Positions 27,601 through 35,753 of a stretch of DNA of 40,057 bases are shown here, one piece after another (within the stretch, counting starts at the first letter, position 1; every line of letters starts with the position of its first letter). The position numbers were made by a program, and so were the translations under genes. The DNA is from Caldilineaceae bacterium. Its GTDB lineage: Bacteria > Chloroflexota > Anaerolineae > Caldilineales > Caldilineaceae. The notes under the pieces were generated by a model, which saw only the letters and a program-made list of their open reading frames with translations, did no database searches and was not told the DNA's origin. The stretch lies in the NCBI GenBank assembly GCA_023384455.1, contig JAHDWH010000022.1:3730-43786 (forward strand). The letters run 5' to 3'.

Positions 27601-27751
27601 GCGGACTCCAAATTTCCCCCACTTGCGCAGAATCGCCGCCTGTGGTATTTTTCGTCTACCCCTATTCTCTCCCGCTGCCGTACTCCATTGAGGCAACGGG
27701 GGAACGACTTCGCCCAACAATTATTGACAGCGTTTCCCGCTGTATTCGGAT

Positions 27752-28555
27752 ATGACCCCACACCCTACGATCTTGCAGGCGCAAGGCGTTGCCCTTAGTT
27801 TTGGCGGCACACAAGTTCTTAATCAGGTAGAATTCGACGTGCGTCGGGGCGAAATCCGCGCCATTATTGGGCCGAACGGCGCGGGCAAAACGTCGATGCT
27901 CAACTGCATCAGCGGCTTCTATCGTCCCCAGGGAGGCGCGGTACACTACAGCGGGGGCAAAAATGGCAGCGCCAACGGCAACAGTCACGACCTGACCCGC
28001 ACGCCCACCCACCACATCGCCGGGCTGGGCGTGGCCCGCACCTTTCAGAACATCGCCCTCTACACCGGGCTGAGTACCCTGGACAATCTGATGGCGGCCC
28101 GGCATATCCACATGCGCCAGAGCGGGCTGGCCGGTGCGCTCTATTGGGGCGCGGCGCTGCGGGAAGAGGTGGCCCACCGCCGGGTGGTGGAGGAGATCAT
28201 CGACTTTCTGGAGATTGCCCACATCCGCAAGGCAGTGGTGGGCGCCCTGCCCTATGGCCTGCGCAAACGGGTGGAGTTGGGGCGTGCCCTGGCGTTGCAG
28301 CCGGAGCTTCTGCTGCTGGATGAGCCGATGGCGGGGATGAACGCGGAGGAGAAGGAGGATATGGCCCGCTTTATTCTGGACATCCACGAGCGGCAGGGCA
28401 CGACGATTATCCTCATCGAGCACGATATGGGGCTGGTGATGGACATCTCGGACCGGGTGGTGGTGCTGGACTTCGGTACGAAGATCGCCGACGGCACGCC
28501 GGACGCGGTGCGGGCAGATGGCCGGGTGATTCAGGCCTATTTGGGTCAGGGGTGA
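27752..28555 (+). CDS. livG: Branched-chain-type ABC transporter ATPase LivG
   Basis: This is the first ATPase of a LivFGHMK-type (HAAT) importer, 267 residues, peripheral to the inner membrane. Walker A is GPNGAGKT (40-47), the LivG hallmark GVARTFQNIALY follows, the signature is LPYGLRKRVELGRAL, Walker B is LLLLDEPMAGMN and the H-loop is IEHDMGLVMDISD. An insertion of about 15 Gly/Ser/Asn residues (YSGGKNGSANGNSHD) near position 67 is unusual. No strong Shine-Dalgarno precedes the ATG at 27752. The last ~120 bases of the gene recur 1.1 kb downstream at 29539-29661. It heads the transporter operon. Confidence 0.95.
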   Translation: MTPHPTILQAQGVALSFGGTQVLNQVEFDVRRGEIRAIIGPNGAGKTSMLNCISGFYRPQGGAVHYSGGKNGSANGNSHDLTRTPTHHIAGLGVARTFQNIALYTGLSTLDNLMAARHIHMRQSGLAGALYWGAALREEVAHRRVVEEIIDFLEIAHIRKAVVGALPYGLRKRVELGRALALQPELLLLDEPMAGMNAEEKEDMARFILDIHERQGTTIILIEHDMGLVMDISDRVVVLDFGTKIADGTPDAVRADGRVIQAYLGQG

Positions 28556-28589
28556 GAAATCAAGACTGAGAATGGCAACGTCTGGAAAG

Positions 28590-29015
28590 TCACTCGACCG
28601 GCGGGTGAATACCAGCCCGAATCCAAACAAGGCGGGCGCGCAGAACCCATTCGTTGTTCATTCGTAGTGCAGCCACCGTTGCACGTCCAATCGAAGAGAT
28701 ACCGATGATATAGAGACCGTTCTCTTGCCAGGCGAAATGTGCCGCCCAGAGCTGAGTGCGAGGGTTGTAGAGTGGTGCGCTACGCCCAGTGTCAGGATCG
28801 ATAGCTCTCGTCTGCACGCCCTTGGCCCGATTGCATTGGGGGCAGGCAAGCCACAGGTTCTCTTCATCCGATGTCCCATTCAGAGCTATGGGCAACAGAT
28901 GATCGATCTCCATCGGCATCCCCATTGCCGCTGATTGGGTCAGGCAATAACCACAACGATTCCGGGCCGTTTGTTAAATACGCTCCCGCAGTCCAACCGG
29001 GATTTGAATGCTCAT
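28590..29015 (-). pseudogene. HNH endonuclease gene with one in-frame stop
   Basis: The intact part from 28925 encodes 111 residues with EIDHLLPIALNGTSDEENLW, LACPQCNRAKGV and a C-terminal NPRTQLWAAHF and GRATVAALRMNN, typical of small HNH nucleases. Reading further upstream in the same frame gives an N-terminal segment MSIQIPVGLRERI, a TAA at 28974-28976, then QTARNRCGYCLTQSAA. That restores the usual zinc Cys pair (CGYC) and family start. A single C-to-T change (CAA to TAA) would explain it. Alternatively the gene is alive from a later start but without the first Cys pair, or the base is a sequencing error. It sits inside the duplicated livG tail. Confidence 0.75.
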
Positions 29016-29026
29016 TGGGAGGAGAA

Positions 29027-29443
29027 TCAGTGAGAGAGGGCGAACAGGGAGGAGATGTCACGCCCTCGATCCTGTAAGTGTCCGGTCGCTTCCGATCGAC
29101 GAACCATCGTGCGTTGGTAGAGATTAAGGAGATGTTCACGGCGCGCTTGTTGCCCAGGCGATAATCCGCTATCCTGAGCGGTGTAGTTCAATTCTGCCAG
29201 CTCTGCCTGTTCCGCCGTGGACAGCGTTGCGCGAGCCAACTGCCATAGGGCTTCGTCGGAGAGAAATGCAAAGGCGGCCAACTCCCGTTCCACATCCTGC
29301 GGCAGGGCAGGCAAAATCGGCTCATCCTGCCTCAGCCGTTCCTGCACAATATCAGATACGGAACGCTGCGCAGAATCGGCCGCCTGCTTCAATTGCCGGT
29401 AGAGTTCTTCGGGCAGATCAACTGTAATGGTTTGGACGCTCAT
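29027..29443 (-). CDS. Ribbon-helix-helix-type protein, orphan antitoxin-like
   Basis: This is a 138-residue cytosolic protein. The N-terminus SVQTITVDLPEELYRQLKQA and SVSDIVQERLRQD has the strand-helix-helix pattern of ribbon-helix-helix antitoxins. A longer helical C-terminal part (about 50-125) follows, including FLSDEALWQLARATLSTAEQ. No toxin gene adjoins it; the next gene is the broken HNH gene. The start is uncertain: ATG at 29443 or 29455, or GTG at 29461, none with a strong Shine-Dalgarno. It lies inside the segment bracketed by the two livG 3' ends. Confidence 0.75.
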   Translation of the reverse strand: MSVQTITVDLPEELYRQLKQAADSAQRSVSDIVQERLRQDEPILPALPQDVERELAAFAFLSDEALWQLARATLSTAEQAELAELNYTAQDSGLSPGQQARREHLLNLYQRTMVRRSEATGHLQDRGRDISSLFALSH

Positions 29444-29538
29444 CTTTGCGCTCATTTCCACAGATTGCAGCAGAGTACTTCACGCATTGTACTCATTGGC
29501 TGCCTGTACGTCAATTGCCAGTCGCTGCTCCGAAGCCG

Positions 29539-29671
29539 TATGGGGCTGGTGATGGACATCTCGGACCGGGTGGTGGTGCTGGACTTCGGCACGAAAATTG
29601 CCGATAGCACGCCGGACGCGGTGCGGGCGGATGGCCGGGTGATTCAGGTATATTTGGGGAGCGCGGGATAA
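29539..29671 (+). pseudogene. livG: Duplicated livG 3' end
   Basis: About 122 bases (29539-29661) match the livG 3' end at 28426-28548. The copy encodes MGLVMDISDRVVVLDFGTKI and the rest of the LivG C-terminus in frame, with only Gly-to-Ser and Ala-to-Val changes, and ends YLGSAG with TAA. About eight differences are seen, most of them synonymous. It has no start or ATPase core, so it cannot work alone. The sequence immediately before 29539 is unrelated to livG. Confidence 0.88.
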
Positions 29672-29677
29672 AACAAC

Positions 29678-30100
29678 TCAGTCGTTGCTGGTAGCCAAAG
29701 CGGCCAACAATTCGACGGGGGAATAAATGGGCAGTGTTGCCTGTCGAAAATCCCGTCCATTACGTGTGACGATTGCATCTGCCCCGGCGAGTTGGGCCGC
29801 TTCGTGCAACACAGCGTCTTCATAATCTTTGAAAGGCAACCGCAGAGCCGATTGCAAAACAGAACGATTGACGGCTGCACTGTCAAACAGATTAAGTAGG
29901 CTGGTGATACGTACTCTGGCAACGGTGTCATCCGTGGCTTTGGCAAGAATATAGTATAGAGTCGTAATCGTCGTAGCACAGAGGAAACCGTCGATGATTT
30001 TCCGCTCCGCCATCGCCATCAATTTTGCGGCATCGGTGGCATACGGCTGACGGGCCAACAATGCGTCCAGAATGACATTCGTATCGTAGAGAACTCTCAT
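29678..30100 (-). CDS. PIN-domain toxin
   Basis: This is a VapC-like PIN ribonuclease of 140 residues. It begins MRVLYDTNVILDALLARQPY with the first Asp, has KDYEDAVLHEAAQLAGADAIVTRNGRDF with the central acidic residues and final Asp, and ends SPVELLAALA. The ATG at 30100 overlaps the antitoxin TGA (ATGA), and GGAGAAG precedes it. It makes a toxin-antitoxin pair on the minus strand, against the direction of the liv operon. Confidence 0.92.
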   Translation of the reverse strand: MRVLYDTNVILDALLARQPYATDAAKLMAMAERKIIDGFLCATTITTLYYILAKATDDTVARVRITSLLNLFDSAAVNRSVLQSALRLPFKDYEDAVLHEAAQLAGADAIVTRNGRDFRQATLPIYSPVELLAALATSND

Positions 30101-30348
30101 TGGTGCTTCTCCATCAGATAGGTGTAGCGGTCATCATTCACAGCTTTTTCGATCTGCACGGATCCGAACAGCGATTGTGTGATAGGAGGTAGTAGATCAA
30201 AATCAGAAGCGGTTTCCTCTTTCTTGGCTGCCAGGAGAGTAAAATAATCGGCAACGATTTGAGAAAGGGATTTGTCAGCGTCACGGGCATAGGCTTTGGC
30301 TACCTGAATCAGGCTTTCGTCCAATCGTAACGTCAATTTAGACTGCAT
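30097..30348 (-). CDS. Antitoxin, DUF6364-like, partner of the PIN toxin
   Basis: This is an 83-residue antitoxin. KLTLRLDESLIQVAKAYARD then KSLSQIVADYF is the ribbon-helix-helix pattern of DUF6364 proteins. The C-terminal half (PPITQSLFGSV, NDDRYTYLMEKHQ) would block the toxin active site. The ATG at 30348 has GGAGA 6 bases upstream; the longer frame back to 30459 is not expected to be translated. It overlaps the toxin by four bases. Confidence 0.9.
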   Translation of the reverse strand: MQSKLTLRLDESLIQVAKAYARDADKSLSQIVADYFTLLAAKKEETASDFDLLPPITQSLFGSVQIEKAVNDDRYTYLMEKHQ

Positions 30349-30446
30349 TTGAATTCTCCAATCTCCATAAAAAATCAAGACGTACAACACGCATCTTATC
30401 ATACGTCGCAAAAATCTGCTTGTCAATCTCTGGAACTTAGAAATTA

Positions 30447-30490
30447 GCCCAATCACCAAATCAACTATTCACCCAATGACCCAACCACCC
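30447..30490. repeat. CCAATCA-type heptamers before the acyl-CoA ligase
   Basis: Words related to CCAATCA, CCAAATC and CCCAATGA recur with about a 7-base period. They run across the ATG at 30476 and into its first codons, so the repeat supplies the initiation region and no Shine-Dalgarno is seen. Confidence 0.5.
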
Positions 30491-32395
30491 ACCACCCTCC
30501 CTCAACATTTCCTGGCCCGCGTCGCCCAATATGGCGACGGCAAAGTCGCGCTGCGCCAGAAAGAGTACGGCATCTGGCGGGAGTTCACTTGGCAGGAGTC
30601 GTATGAACAGGTGCGGGACTTCGCGCTGGGGCTGCTGGCGCTCGGCTTCCAGCGGGGCGAGCACATCGCGACGATTGGGGACAACGACCGCCAGTACGTC
30701 TGGGGCTATCTGGCCGTCCACTGCCTGGGCGGGGTGCAGGTGGGCCTCTTTACCGACGCCAACGCCAGCGAAGCCGCCTATATTATCGACCACAGCGACG
30801 CCCGCTTTGTGCTGGCCCAGGACCAGGAACAGTGCGACAAACTGCTCGACATTCGGGAACAGCTACCCAAAGTCGAGCGGGTGATCTACTGGGACGAGCG
30901 GGGGCTGTGGGGCTACGACGACCCCTGGCTGATCAGCTTTGCCGAGGTGCAGGCCCTGGGCCGGGAACTGTTGGCGCAGGAATCGGGCCGTTTTGAGGCT
31001 GAAGTGGCGGCGGGCAGTGGCGACGATTTGGCCCTGCTCTGCTACACATCCGGCACCACTGGCCTGCCCAAAGGCGCGATGATCTCCCAGTCCAATCTGG
31101 TGCGCAGTTCGCAAATTTTCGCCACCGTCGATCCCCGGCTGGACACGGACAACCACATCAGTCTCCTGCCCCTGGGCTGGATCACTGAACACGTGTTGGG
31201 CGTCGCACCCCACGTCATCTTCGGGCTGATCATCAACTTTCCCGAAGCGCCGGAGACCGTGCGCGAGAATGTGCGGGAGCTGGCCCCGGAGGGGATTCTC
31301 TACAACTCCCGGCTGTGGGACGGGCTGGTGGGCACGGTGCAGGTGCGCATCAACGAGGCCAACTGGCTGCATCGCCAGCTCTACCGCTGGTTTCTGCCCA
31401 TCGGCTACCGGATGGCGGATCACAGCCTGACCGGCCAGCGCGCGGGACCGGGGCTGCGGGTGGCCTATACCCTGGGCGATCTGCTGCTCTTTCAACCCCT
31501 GCGCGACAAGCTGGGCTTCACCAATCTGCGCGCGGCCTATACCAGCGGCGCGGCTCTCAGCCCGGACGCCATGCGCTTCTTTCACGCCCTGGGCATCAAT
31601 CTGAAACAGATTTACGGTTCGACGGAAGTGACCGGGGGCGCGACGATCCACCGGGACGGGGAGATCAAATTTGCCAGCGTGGGCAAACCCGCGCCGGGCA
31701 TTCCTATCCGCATCTCGACAGAAGGCGAGATTCAGATCAGCGGGCCAACGGTCTTTCAGGGCTATTATAAAAGCCAGGAAGCCACGGCCAGCGCCCTGCT
31801 CAGCGACGGGAGCGGGTGCTGGTTCTGCACTGGCGACGCCGGCTATATCGACGACGACGGCCATCTGATCTATCTGGACCGGGTGAAGGATATGCTCACC
31901 CTCTCCAACGGCGAGCGCTTTTCCCCCCAGTTTATCGAAGGACGGCTGAAGTTCAGCCCCTACATTCGGGATGTGATGGCCGTGGGCGGCGACGAGCGGG
32001 ATTTTGTGACCAGCCTGGTGATCATCGACTACGACAATGTGAGCAACTGGGCCGAGCGCCGGGCCATTGCCTATACGACCTTCACCGATTTGTCCCAAAA
32101 AGAGCCGGTCATCGAATTGGTGCGGGAGGCGGTGGAAGGGGTGAACGAAAGCCTGCCCCCCGCCGGTCGAGTGCGCCGTTTTGTGCTGATGCACAAAGAA
32201 TTCGACGCCGACGAGGCCGAGATGACCCGCTCGCGCAAGCTGCGCCGGGGCTTTCTCTACGAGCGCTACCGCGAGATTATCGAGGCGATGTACGACGGCA
32301 AACAGGCCATTCACGTGACCGCACAGGTGCGCTATCAGGACGGGAGCGAGGGAATGATTGAGACGGATGTAAAGATTGTCTCACTGGGATTGTGA
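30476..32395 (+). CDS. Long-chain acyl-CoA synthetase
   Basis: This is an AMP-forming acyl-CoA ligase of 639 residues that activates a carboxylic acid with ATP and CoA. The adenylation signature is LLCYTSGTTGLPKGAM (about 188-203), with YGSTEVTGGATIH near 380 in place of the usual acyl-binding YG(M/L)TE, and TGDAGYIDDDGHLIYLDRVKD (about 448-468) holding the hinge Asp. LTLSNGERFSPQFIE follows, as in long-chain enzymes. The exact substrate is uncertain; the size and motifs fit long-chain or branched fatty acids. The ATG lies in a heptamer repeat without a Shine-Dalgarno. Its place between livG and livH suggests the importer brings in its substrate. Confidence 0.93.
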   Translation: MTQPPTTLPQHFLARVAQYGDGKVALRQKEYGIWREFTWQESYEQVRDFALGLLALGFQRGEHIATIGDNDRQYVWGYLAVHCLGGVQVGLFTDANASEAAYIIDHSDARFVLAQDQEQCDKLLDIREQLPKVERVIYWDERGLWGYDDPWLISFAEVQALGRELLAQESGRFEAEVAAGSGDDLALLCYTSGTTGLPKGAMISQSNLVRSSQIFATVDPRLDTDNHISLLPLGWITEHVLGVAPHVIFGLIINFPEAPETVRENVRELAPEGILYNSRLWDGLVGTVQVRINEANWLHRQLYRWFLPIGYRMADHSLTGQRAGPGLRVAYTLGDLLLFQPLRDKLGFTNLRAAYTSGAALSPDAMRFFHALGINLKQIYGSTEVTGGATIHRDGEIKFASVGKPAPGIPIRISTEGEIQISGPTVFQGYYKSQEATASALLSDGSGCWFCTGDAGYIDDDGHLIYLDRVKDMLTLSNGERFSPQFIEGRLKFSPYIRDVMAVGGDERDFVTSLVIIDYDNVSNWAERRAIAYTTFTDLSQKEPVIELVREAVEGVNESLPPAGRVRRFVLMHKEFDADEAEMTRSRKLRRGFLYERYREIIEAMYDGKQAIHVTAQVRYQDGSEGMIETDVKIVSLGL

Positions 32396-32419
32396 GATGA
32401 TGGGGATCGTATCAGGACT

Positions 32420-32547
32420 AGCGCCGGTTGAGTAGGCTGGGGCTGTTTCCAGCCGTATCGAAACTAAGCGGGTCGTCACAACATTACTCGTAGACCCGTT
32501 CGCTAGGTTTCGATACGCCTCGAAGACTCGGCTACTCAACCGGCGCT
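32420..32547. repeat. MITE-like palindromic element, copy C
   Basis: 128 bp, inverted relative to copy A. The termini are AGCGCCGGTTGAGTAG and its complement, with inner arms CGTATCGAAACTAAGCGGGT and a near-complement. The CCTCGAAGACTCGG spacer is on the right. The flanks GACT and CACTGGCCTGG match copy D. Confidence 0.85.
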
Positions 32548-32617
32548 CACTGGCCTGGGTCGCTGACTGTACACAATCGGCGCTTTCCAACTACAGAACC
32601 GCATTTCAGGTATATTT

Positions 32618-33553
32618 ATGAACTGGTCACTCGTACCCCAACAATTCATCACCGGCATTCTCAACGGCGGGACGATTGGTCTGATCGCGCTGGGGATTGT
32701 GCTGATCTACAAATCCTCGGAAGTCTTCAACTTTGCCCACGGCCATATGGTAATGCTGGGCGCGTTTCTCACCTGGTGGTTTGCCGGCGGGGAGGAGAAG
32801 GGGGGCGAATTTTTCAATATGCCCCTATGGGGTGCGGTCATCGCCGCGCTGATCGTCTCGATGCTCATCGGTCTGCTCATCGAGCGCTTTGCCCTGCGCC
32901 CGATGACCGGCCAGCCTCTCCTGTCGATTGTGCTGATGACCCTGGGACTCTCCCAACTCATCGAAGGGCTGGCGTCGATTGTCTTCGGCGTGCAGCCCAA
33001 AAGCAACTTCCCCGCGCCCTTCTCCCCCAGCGACGTGCTGGTGATCCCCTTCCCCGGCGCTTTCGGCAACGCCATCCGCCTGAAATATACCCTCGTCGCC
33101 ACCTTCGCCGTGGCGATTGTGGTGGCCCTGCTCTTTATCTGGTTTTTCAACAAAACCCGGGCCGGGCTGGCGATGCGGGCCACGTCGGAAAATCACGAAG
33201 TCGCCCGCAGCGTTGGGATTAATGTGAGCCGTGTCTTCGGCCTGAGTTGGGCCATCGCCGGCGTCGTGGCGACACTGGGCGGCGTACTCCTGGCGACGCT
33301 GACCGGGGCCAGTCTCACCCTTTCGACGGTTGTGCTGATCGCCTTCCCGGCCATTCTGCTGGGCGGTCTGGAGTCCCTGGGCGGCGCGGTCATCGGTGGG
33401 CTGGCTGTCGGGCTGATCCAGGCGCTGGTACAGGCGTCGAAGCTGATCGAAGTGCGCAACTCCGCCGAAATCGCGCCCTATGTGCTGCTGCTGATCGTTC
33501 TCGTCCTGCGCCCGGAGGGGCTGTTCGGGCAGAAGCGGATTGAGCGGGTGTAA
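32618..33553 (+). CDS. livH: Branched-chain-type ABC permease LivH
   Basis: This is an integral membrane permease of the HAAT family, 311 residues, with about eight predicted membrane segments. Typical features are GLIALGIVLIYKSSEVFNFA near the N-terminus, MRATSENHEVARSVGINVSR (the cytoplasmic EAA-like loop that docks the ATPase), and LLGGLESLGGAVIGGLAVGL near the end, then VLRPEGLFGQKR. AGG lies 8 bases before the ATG. It forms the pore with LivM. Confidence 0.96.
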   Translation: MNWSLVPQQFITGILNGGTIGLIALGIVLIYKSSEVFNFAHGHMVMLGAFLTWWFAGGEEKGGEFFNMPLWGAVIAALIVSMLIGLLIERFALRPMTGQPLLSIVLMTLGLSQLIEGLASIVFGVQPKSNFPAPFSPSDVLVIPFPGAFGNAIRLKYTLVATFAVAIVVALLFIWFFNKTRAGLAMRATSENHEVARSVGINVSRVFGLSWAIAGVVATLGGVLLATLTGASLTLSTVVLIAFPAILLGGLESLGGAVIGGLAVGLIQALVQASKLIEVRNSAEIAPYVLLLIVLVLRPEGLFGQKRIERV

Positions 33554-33572
33554 CGTTTTGGATAATCCCAGA

Positions 33573-33785
33573 ATGCGTTATTTTGAGGAAGAAGATGTGC
33601 TGCATTTGATGCTACAAGACGGCCCAGAGTACGCCAGTTTTGAGTTGAGTCCGGATATCACTGTGGAATTGAACGAAGCGGGGGAAATGATCGGAGTAGA
33701 GCTTATCAACGCCAGCCGTTTCATTTGGGACGCGGTTTTGGAATCGTTCCAAGTTAAGCTGGTTCTGCGACCTGTAGCAGCGTGA
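33573..33785 (+). CDS. DUF2283 small protein
   Basis: This is a 70-residue cytosolic protein of the DUF2283 family: MRYFEEEDVLHLML, then SPDITVELNEAGEMIGVELI, then NASRF. DUF2283 genes often lie beside toxin-antitoxin loci; the function is not known. The ATG at 33573 fits the family start; a TTG five codons earlier is possible. It lies between livH and the HigBA pair, 16 bases before the toxin, with which it may be cotranscribed. Confidence 0.82.
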   Translation: MRYFEEEDVLHLMLQDGPEYASFELSPDITVELNEAGEMIGVELINASRFIWDAVLESFQVKLVLRPVAA

Positions 33786-33800
33786 GTTTGAGGGCGGATA

Positions 33801-34115
33801 ATGAAACCTCTGCGCTTTATTGGCTCCAGCCTGGACGATCTCCGGGATTTTCCGGCAGAAGCGCGTCGGCAAGCTGGTTATGAGTTACGTATCGTCCAGC
33901 GCGGACAGGAGCCATCTGACTGGAAGCCGATGCAGAATGTGGCTCCGGGTGTACGGGAGATTCGTATCCGGGTTTTGGGCGAGTGGCGCGTGCTTTACGT
34001 GGCGCAGTTTGCGGAAGCAGTATATGTTCTGCACGCATTTCAGAAGAAGACGCAACAGACGCGACGGGAAGATATAGAGCTTGCCCGCCGTCGTTACCGT
34101 GAAATTGAGAGGTGA
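33801..34115 (+). CDS. HigB-like toxin (RelE superfamily, Gp49 type)
   Basis: This is a predicted RelE/HigB-type mRNA interferase of 104 residues. The core motifs are FPAEARRQAGYELRIVQRGQ, MQNVAPGVREIRI, EWRVLYVAQFAEAVYVLHAF and KKTQQTRREDIELARRRY, the usual order for phage-derived Gp49-like (DUF891) toxins. The basic residues near RIR and KKT are the likely RNA contacts. It precedes its antitoxin, the reverse of the normal toxin-antitoxin order but canonical for HigBA. Confidence 0.9.
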   Translation: MKPLRFIGSSLDDLRDFPAEARRQAGYELRIVQRGQEPSDWKPMQNVAPGVREIRIRVLGEWRVLYVAQFAEAVYVLHAFQKKTQQTRREDIELARRRYREIER

Positions 34116-34119
34116 CACT

Positions 34120-34404
34120 TTGAAAGAGATAATTATTGAATCTAGCGGCAATGTATTTCTGGATTTGGGTTTTGAACCGGGCGAGGCTTCCATTCTCCAG
34201 ATGCGGGCCGATTTAATGGCTGATTTGCGGGAACATATCCAGTCCAATCAGTGGACGCAGATGCAGGCTGCCGAAAGGCTCGGCATTGCCCCATCCCGCG
34301 TCTCGGACCTGATGGGGGGGAAGTGGGAGAAGTTCAGCCTGGAAATGTTGATTACACTTGCGGCTCGATCCGGACGGCAGGTTACACTGGAGTTGGCCGC
34401 TTAA
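34120..34404 (+). CDS. HigA-like XRE antitoxin
   Basis: This is a 94-residue antitoxin with an N-terminal toxin-binding motif SSGNVFLDLGFEPGEA and an XRE helix-turn-helix WTQMQAAERLGIAPSRVSDL, typical of HigA of the Gp49/XRE pairs. The TTG start at 34120 has AGAGGTG 6 bases upstream, 4 bases after the toxin stop. The antitoxin would bind HigB and repress its promoter. It stands 12 bases before livM. Confidence 0.9.
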   Translation: MKEIIIESSGNVFLDLGFEPGEASILQMRADLMADLREHIQSNQWTQMQAAERLGIAPSRVSDLMGGKWEKFSLEMLITLAARSGRQVTLELAA

Positions 34405-34416
34405 TAGGAGAATCGT

Positions 34417-35484
34417 TTGTCCATCCTACGCCCCGCGGGGGACTTTGACCGCACTTATCAACAGGATATGGCCCTGCTGCGCCGCCCCTGGCACTACGCG
34501 CTGCTGGTGTTGGCGTTGCTGGCCGCCTACACCATTCCCCAGTGGGGCAGCGCCTACGTCATCAGCACGGCCAACCGCATCGCCTATACGATTGTGGCCG
34601 TGCAGGGGTTGAATGTGCTGACGGGCTACACCGGGCAGATTTCCCTGGGCCAGGCCGGGTTTATGCTCCTGGGCGGCTACTTCTCCGCGCTACTGGTGAT
34701 CCACGCCGGGCTGTCGTTCTTCATCGCCCTGCCTGTGGCTGCCCTGGCAACCGGGCTGGCCGGGCTGCTCTTTGGCCTGCCCTCCCTGCGGGTGAAGGGC
34801 TTTTATCTGGCGATGGCAACACTGGCCGCCCAGTTTATCATCCCCTGGCTCACCCGCCACACCTTCACCGATTATCTGGGCGGCACATCCGGGCGCATCG
34901 ACGTGCCCGTGCCCCAGGTGGGCGACTTTCTTTTCAACGAAGTGAGCAGCTATCTTTATATTTCGTTGACAGTCCTTCTGATAACCTCCGTCCTGCTTTT
35001 CAACCTTTCCCGCACCCGGCTGGGACGGGCCTTTATCAGCGTGCGCGACAACGACCTGGCCGCGGAGTTACTGGGGGTGAATCTTTTCACCTACAAACTG
35101 CGGGCCTTTTTCATCGCGGCGATGCTGGCAGGCGCGGCTGGGGCGCTCAAAGCCCACAGCCAGCGGGGCGTGGGCACAGAGTTTGGCTATGGGCTGGAGG
35201 AGTCGATCCTCTTTCTGGGGATGCTGGTCATCGGCGGGCTGGGGACGAATCTCGGCCCCTATCTGGGGGTGGTGACGGTTCTGCTGCTGGAGGACGCTGC
35301 GGGGCTGGCCGGGGGTCAACTGGCCGCGGCCTTTCCCAGCGAAGCGGCCCGGCTGCTCACCTCTTTCCGCCCCATCTTCTTTGGCCTGATTCTGATGCTC
35401 TTTCTGATCTTCGAGCCACGGGGATTGGCCCACCGCTGGCAGTTGTTGAAGGCGGGCTGGCGGCTGCGACCCTTTGCGCGGTAG
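34417..35484 (+). CDS. livM: Branched-chain-type ABC permease LivM
   Basis: This is the second membrane permease of the HAAT importer, 355 residues, with about nine or ten membrane segments. Hallmarks are VLTGYTGQISLGQAGFMLLG, SLRVKGFYLAMATLAAQFI, RAFISVRDNDLAAELLGVNL (the ATPase-docking loop) and GGLGTNLGPYLG. The TTG at 34417 has AGGAG 7 bases upstream. It follows the HigBA pair directly, so the toxin-antitoxin genes are inserted between the two permeases that normally adjoin. Confidence 0.96.
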   Translation: MSILRPAGDFDRTYQQDMALLRRPWHYALLVLALLAAYTIPQWGSAYVISTANRIAYTIVAVQGLNVLTGYTGQISLGQAGFMLLGGYFSALLVIHAGLSFFIALPVAALATGLAGLLFGLPSLRVKGFYLAMATLAAQFIIPWLTRHTFTDYLGGTSGRIDVPVPQVGDFLFNEVSSYLYISLTVLLITSVLLFNLSRTRLGRAFISVRDNDLAAELLGVNLFTYKLRAFFIAAMLAGAAGALKAHSQRGVGTEFGYGLEESILFLGMLVIGGLGTNLGPYLGVVTVLLLEDAAGLAGGQLAAAFPSEAARLLTSFRPIFFGLILMLFLIFEPRGLAHRWQLLKAGWRLRPFAR

Positions 35485-35602
35485 GGAAGGCAAAAGTTGT
35501 GGACTATGCGGCGGCGTAGATTCTCCGTACCAGCGCAGGATCGACGTCCATGCGTTAGTTACTTGCTGTAATATTGAGAAACGTGACGAATAACTCAAGA
35601 CT

Positions 35603-35753
35603 AGCGCTGGTTGAGTAGGCGGGGGCTGTTTCCCGCCGTATCGAAACCTTTAGGTTGAGCCTGTCGAAACCAAGCGGGTAGACGAAGAATCGACTTATCA
35701 CCCGTTCGCTTGGTTTCGATACGCCTCGAAGACTCGGCTACTCAACCGGCGCT
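35603..35753. repeat. MITE-like palindromic element, copy D
   Basis: 151 bp with the same termini as copy C and the CCTCGAAGACTCGG spacer on the right. An added TTGAGCCTGTCGAAACC is shared in part with copy B. Its right terminus contains the last codons and the TGA stop of the orphan higA gene. The 257-base spacer left of it (35485-35741) otherwise shows only a degenerate piece of the composite repeat. Confidence 0.85.

Noticed and set aside
27723-27752. TTGACA-like -35 box just upstream of livG
   Set aside because: A matching -10 would fall at or inside the start codon, leaving no transcript start upstream of the ATG.
28974-28976. In-frame stop in the HNH gene as a selenocysteine codon, given tRNA-Sec nearby
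   Set aside because: The codon is TAA, not TGA.
30863-32314. 483-codon frame antisense to the acyl-CoA synthetase
   Set aside because: It is a shadow frame; the sense strand carries the complete AMP-binding signature.
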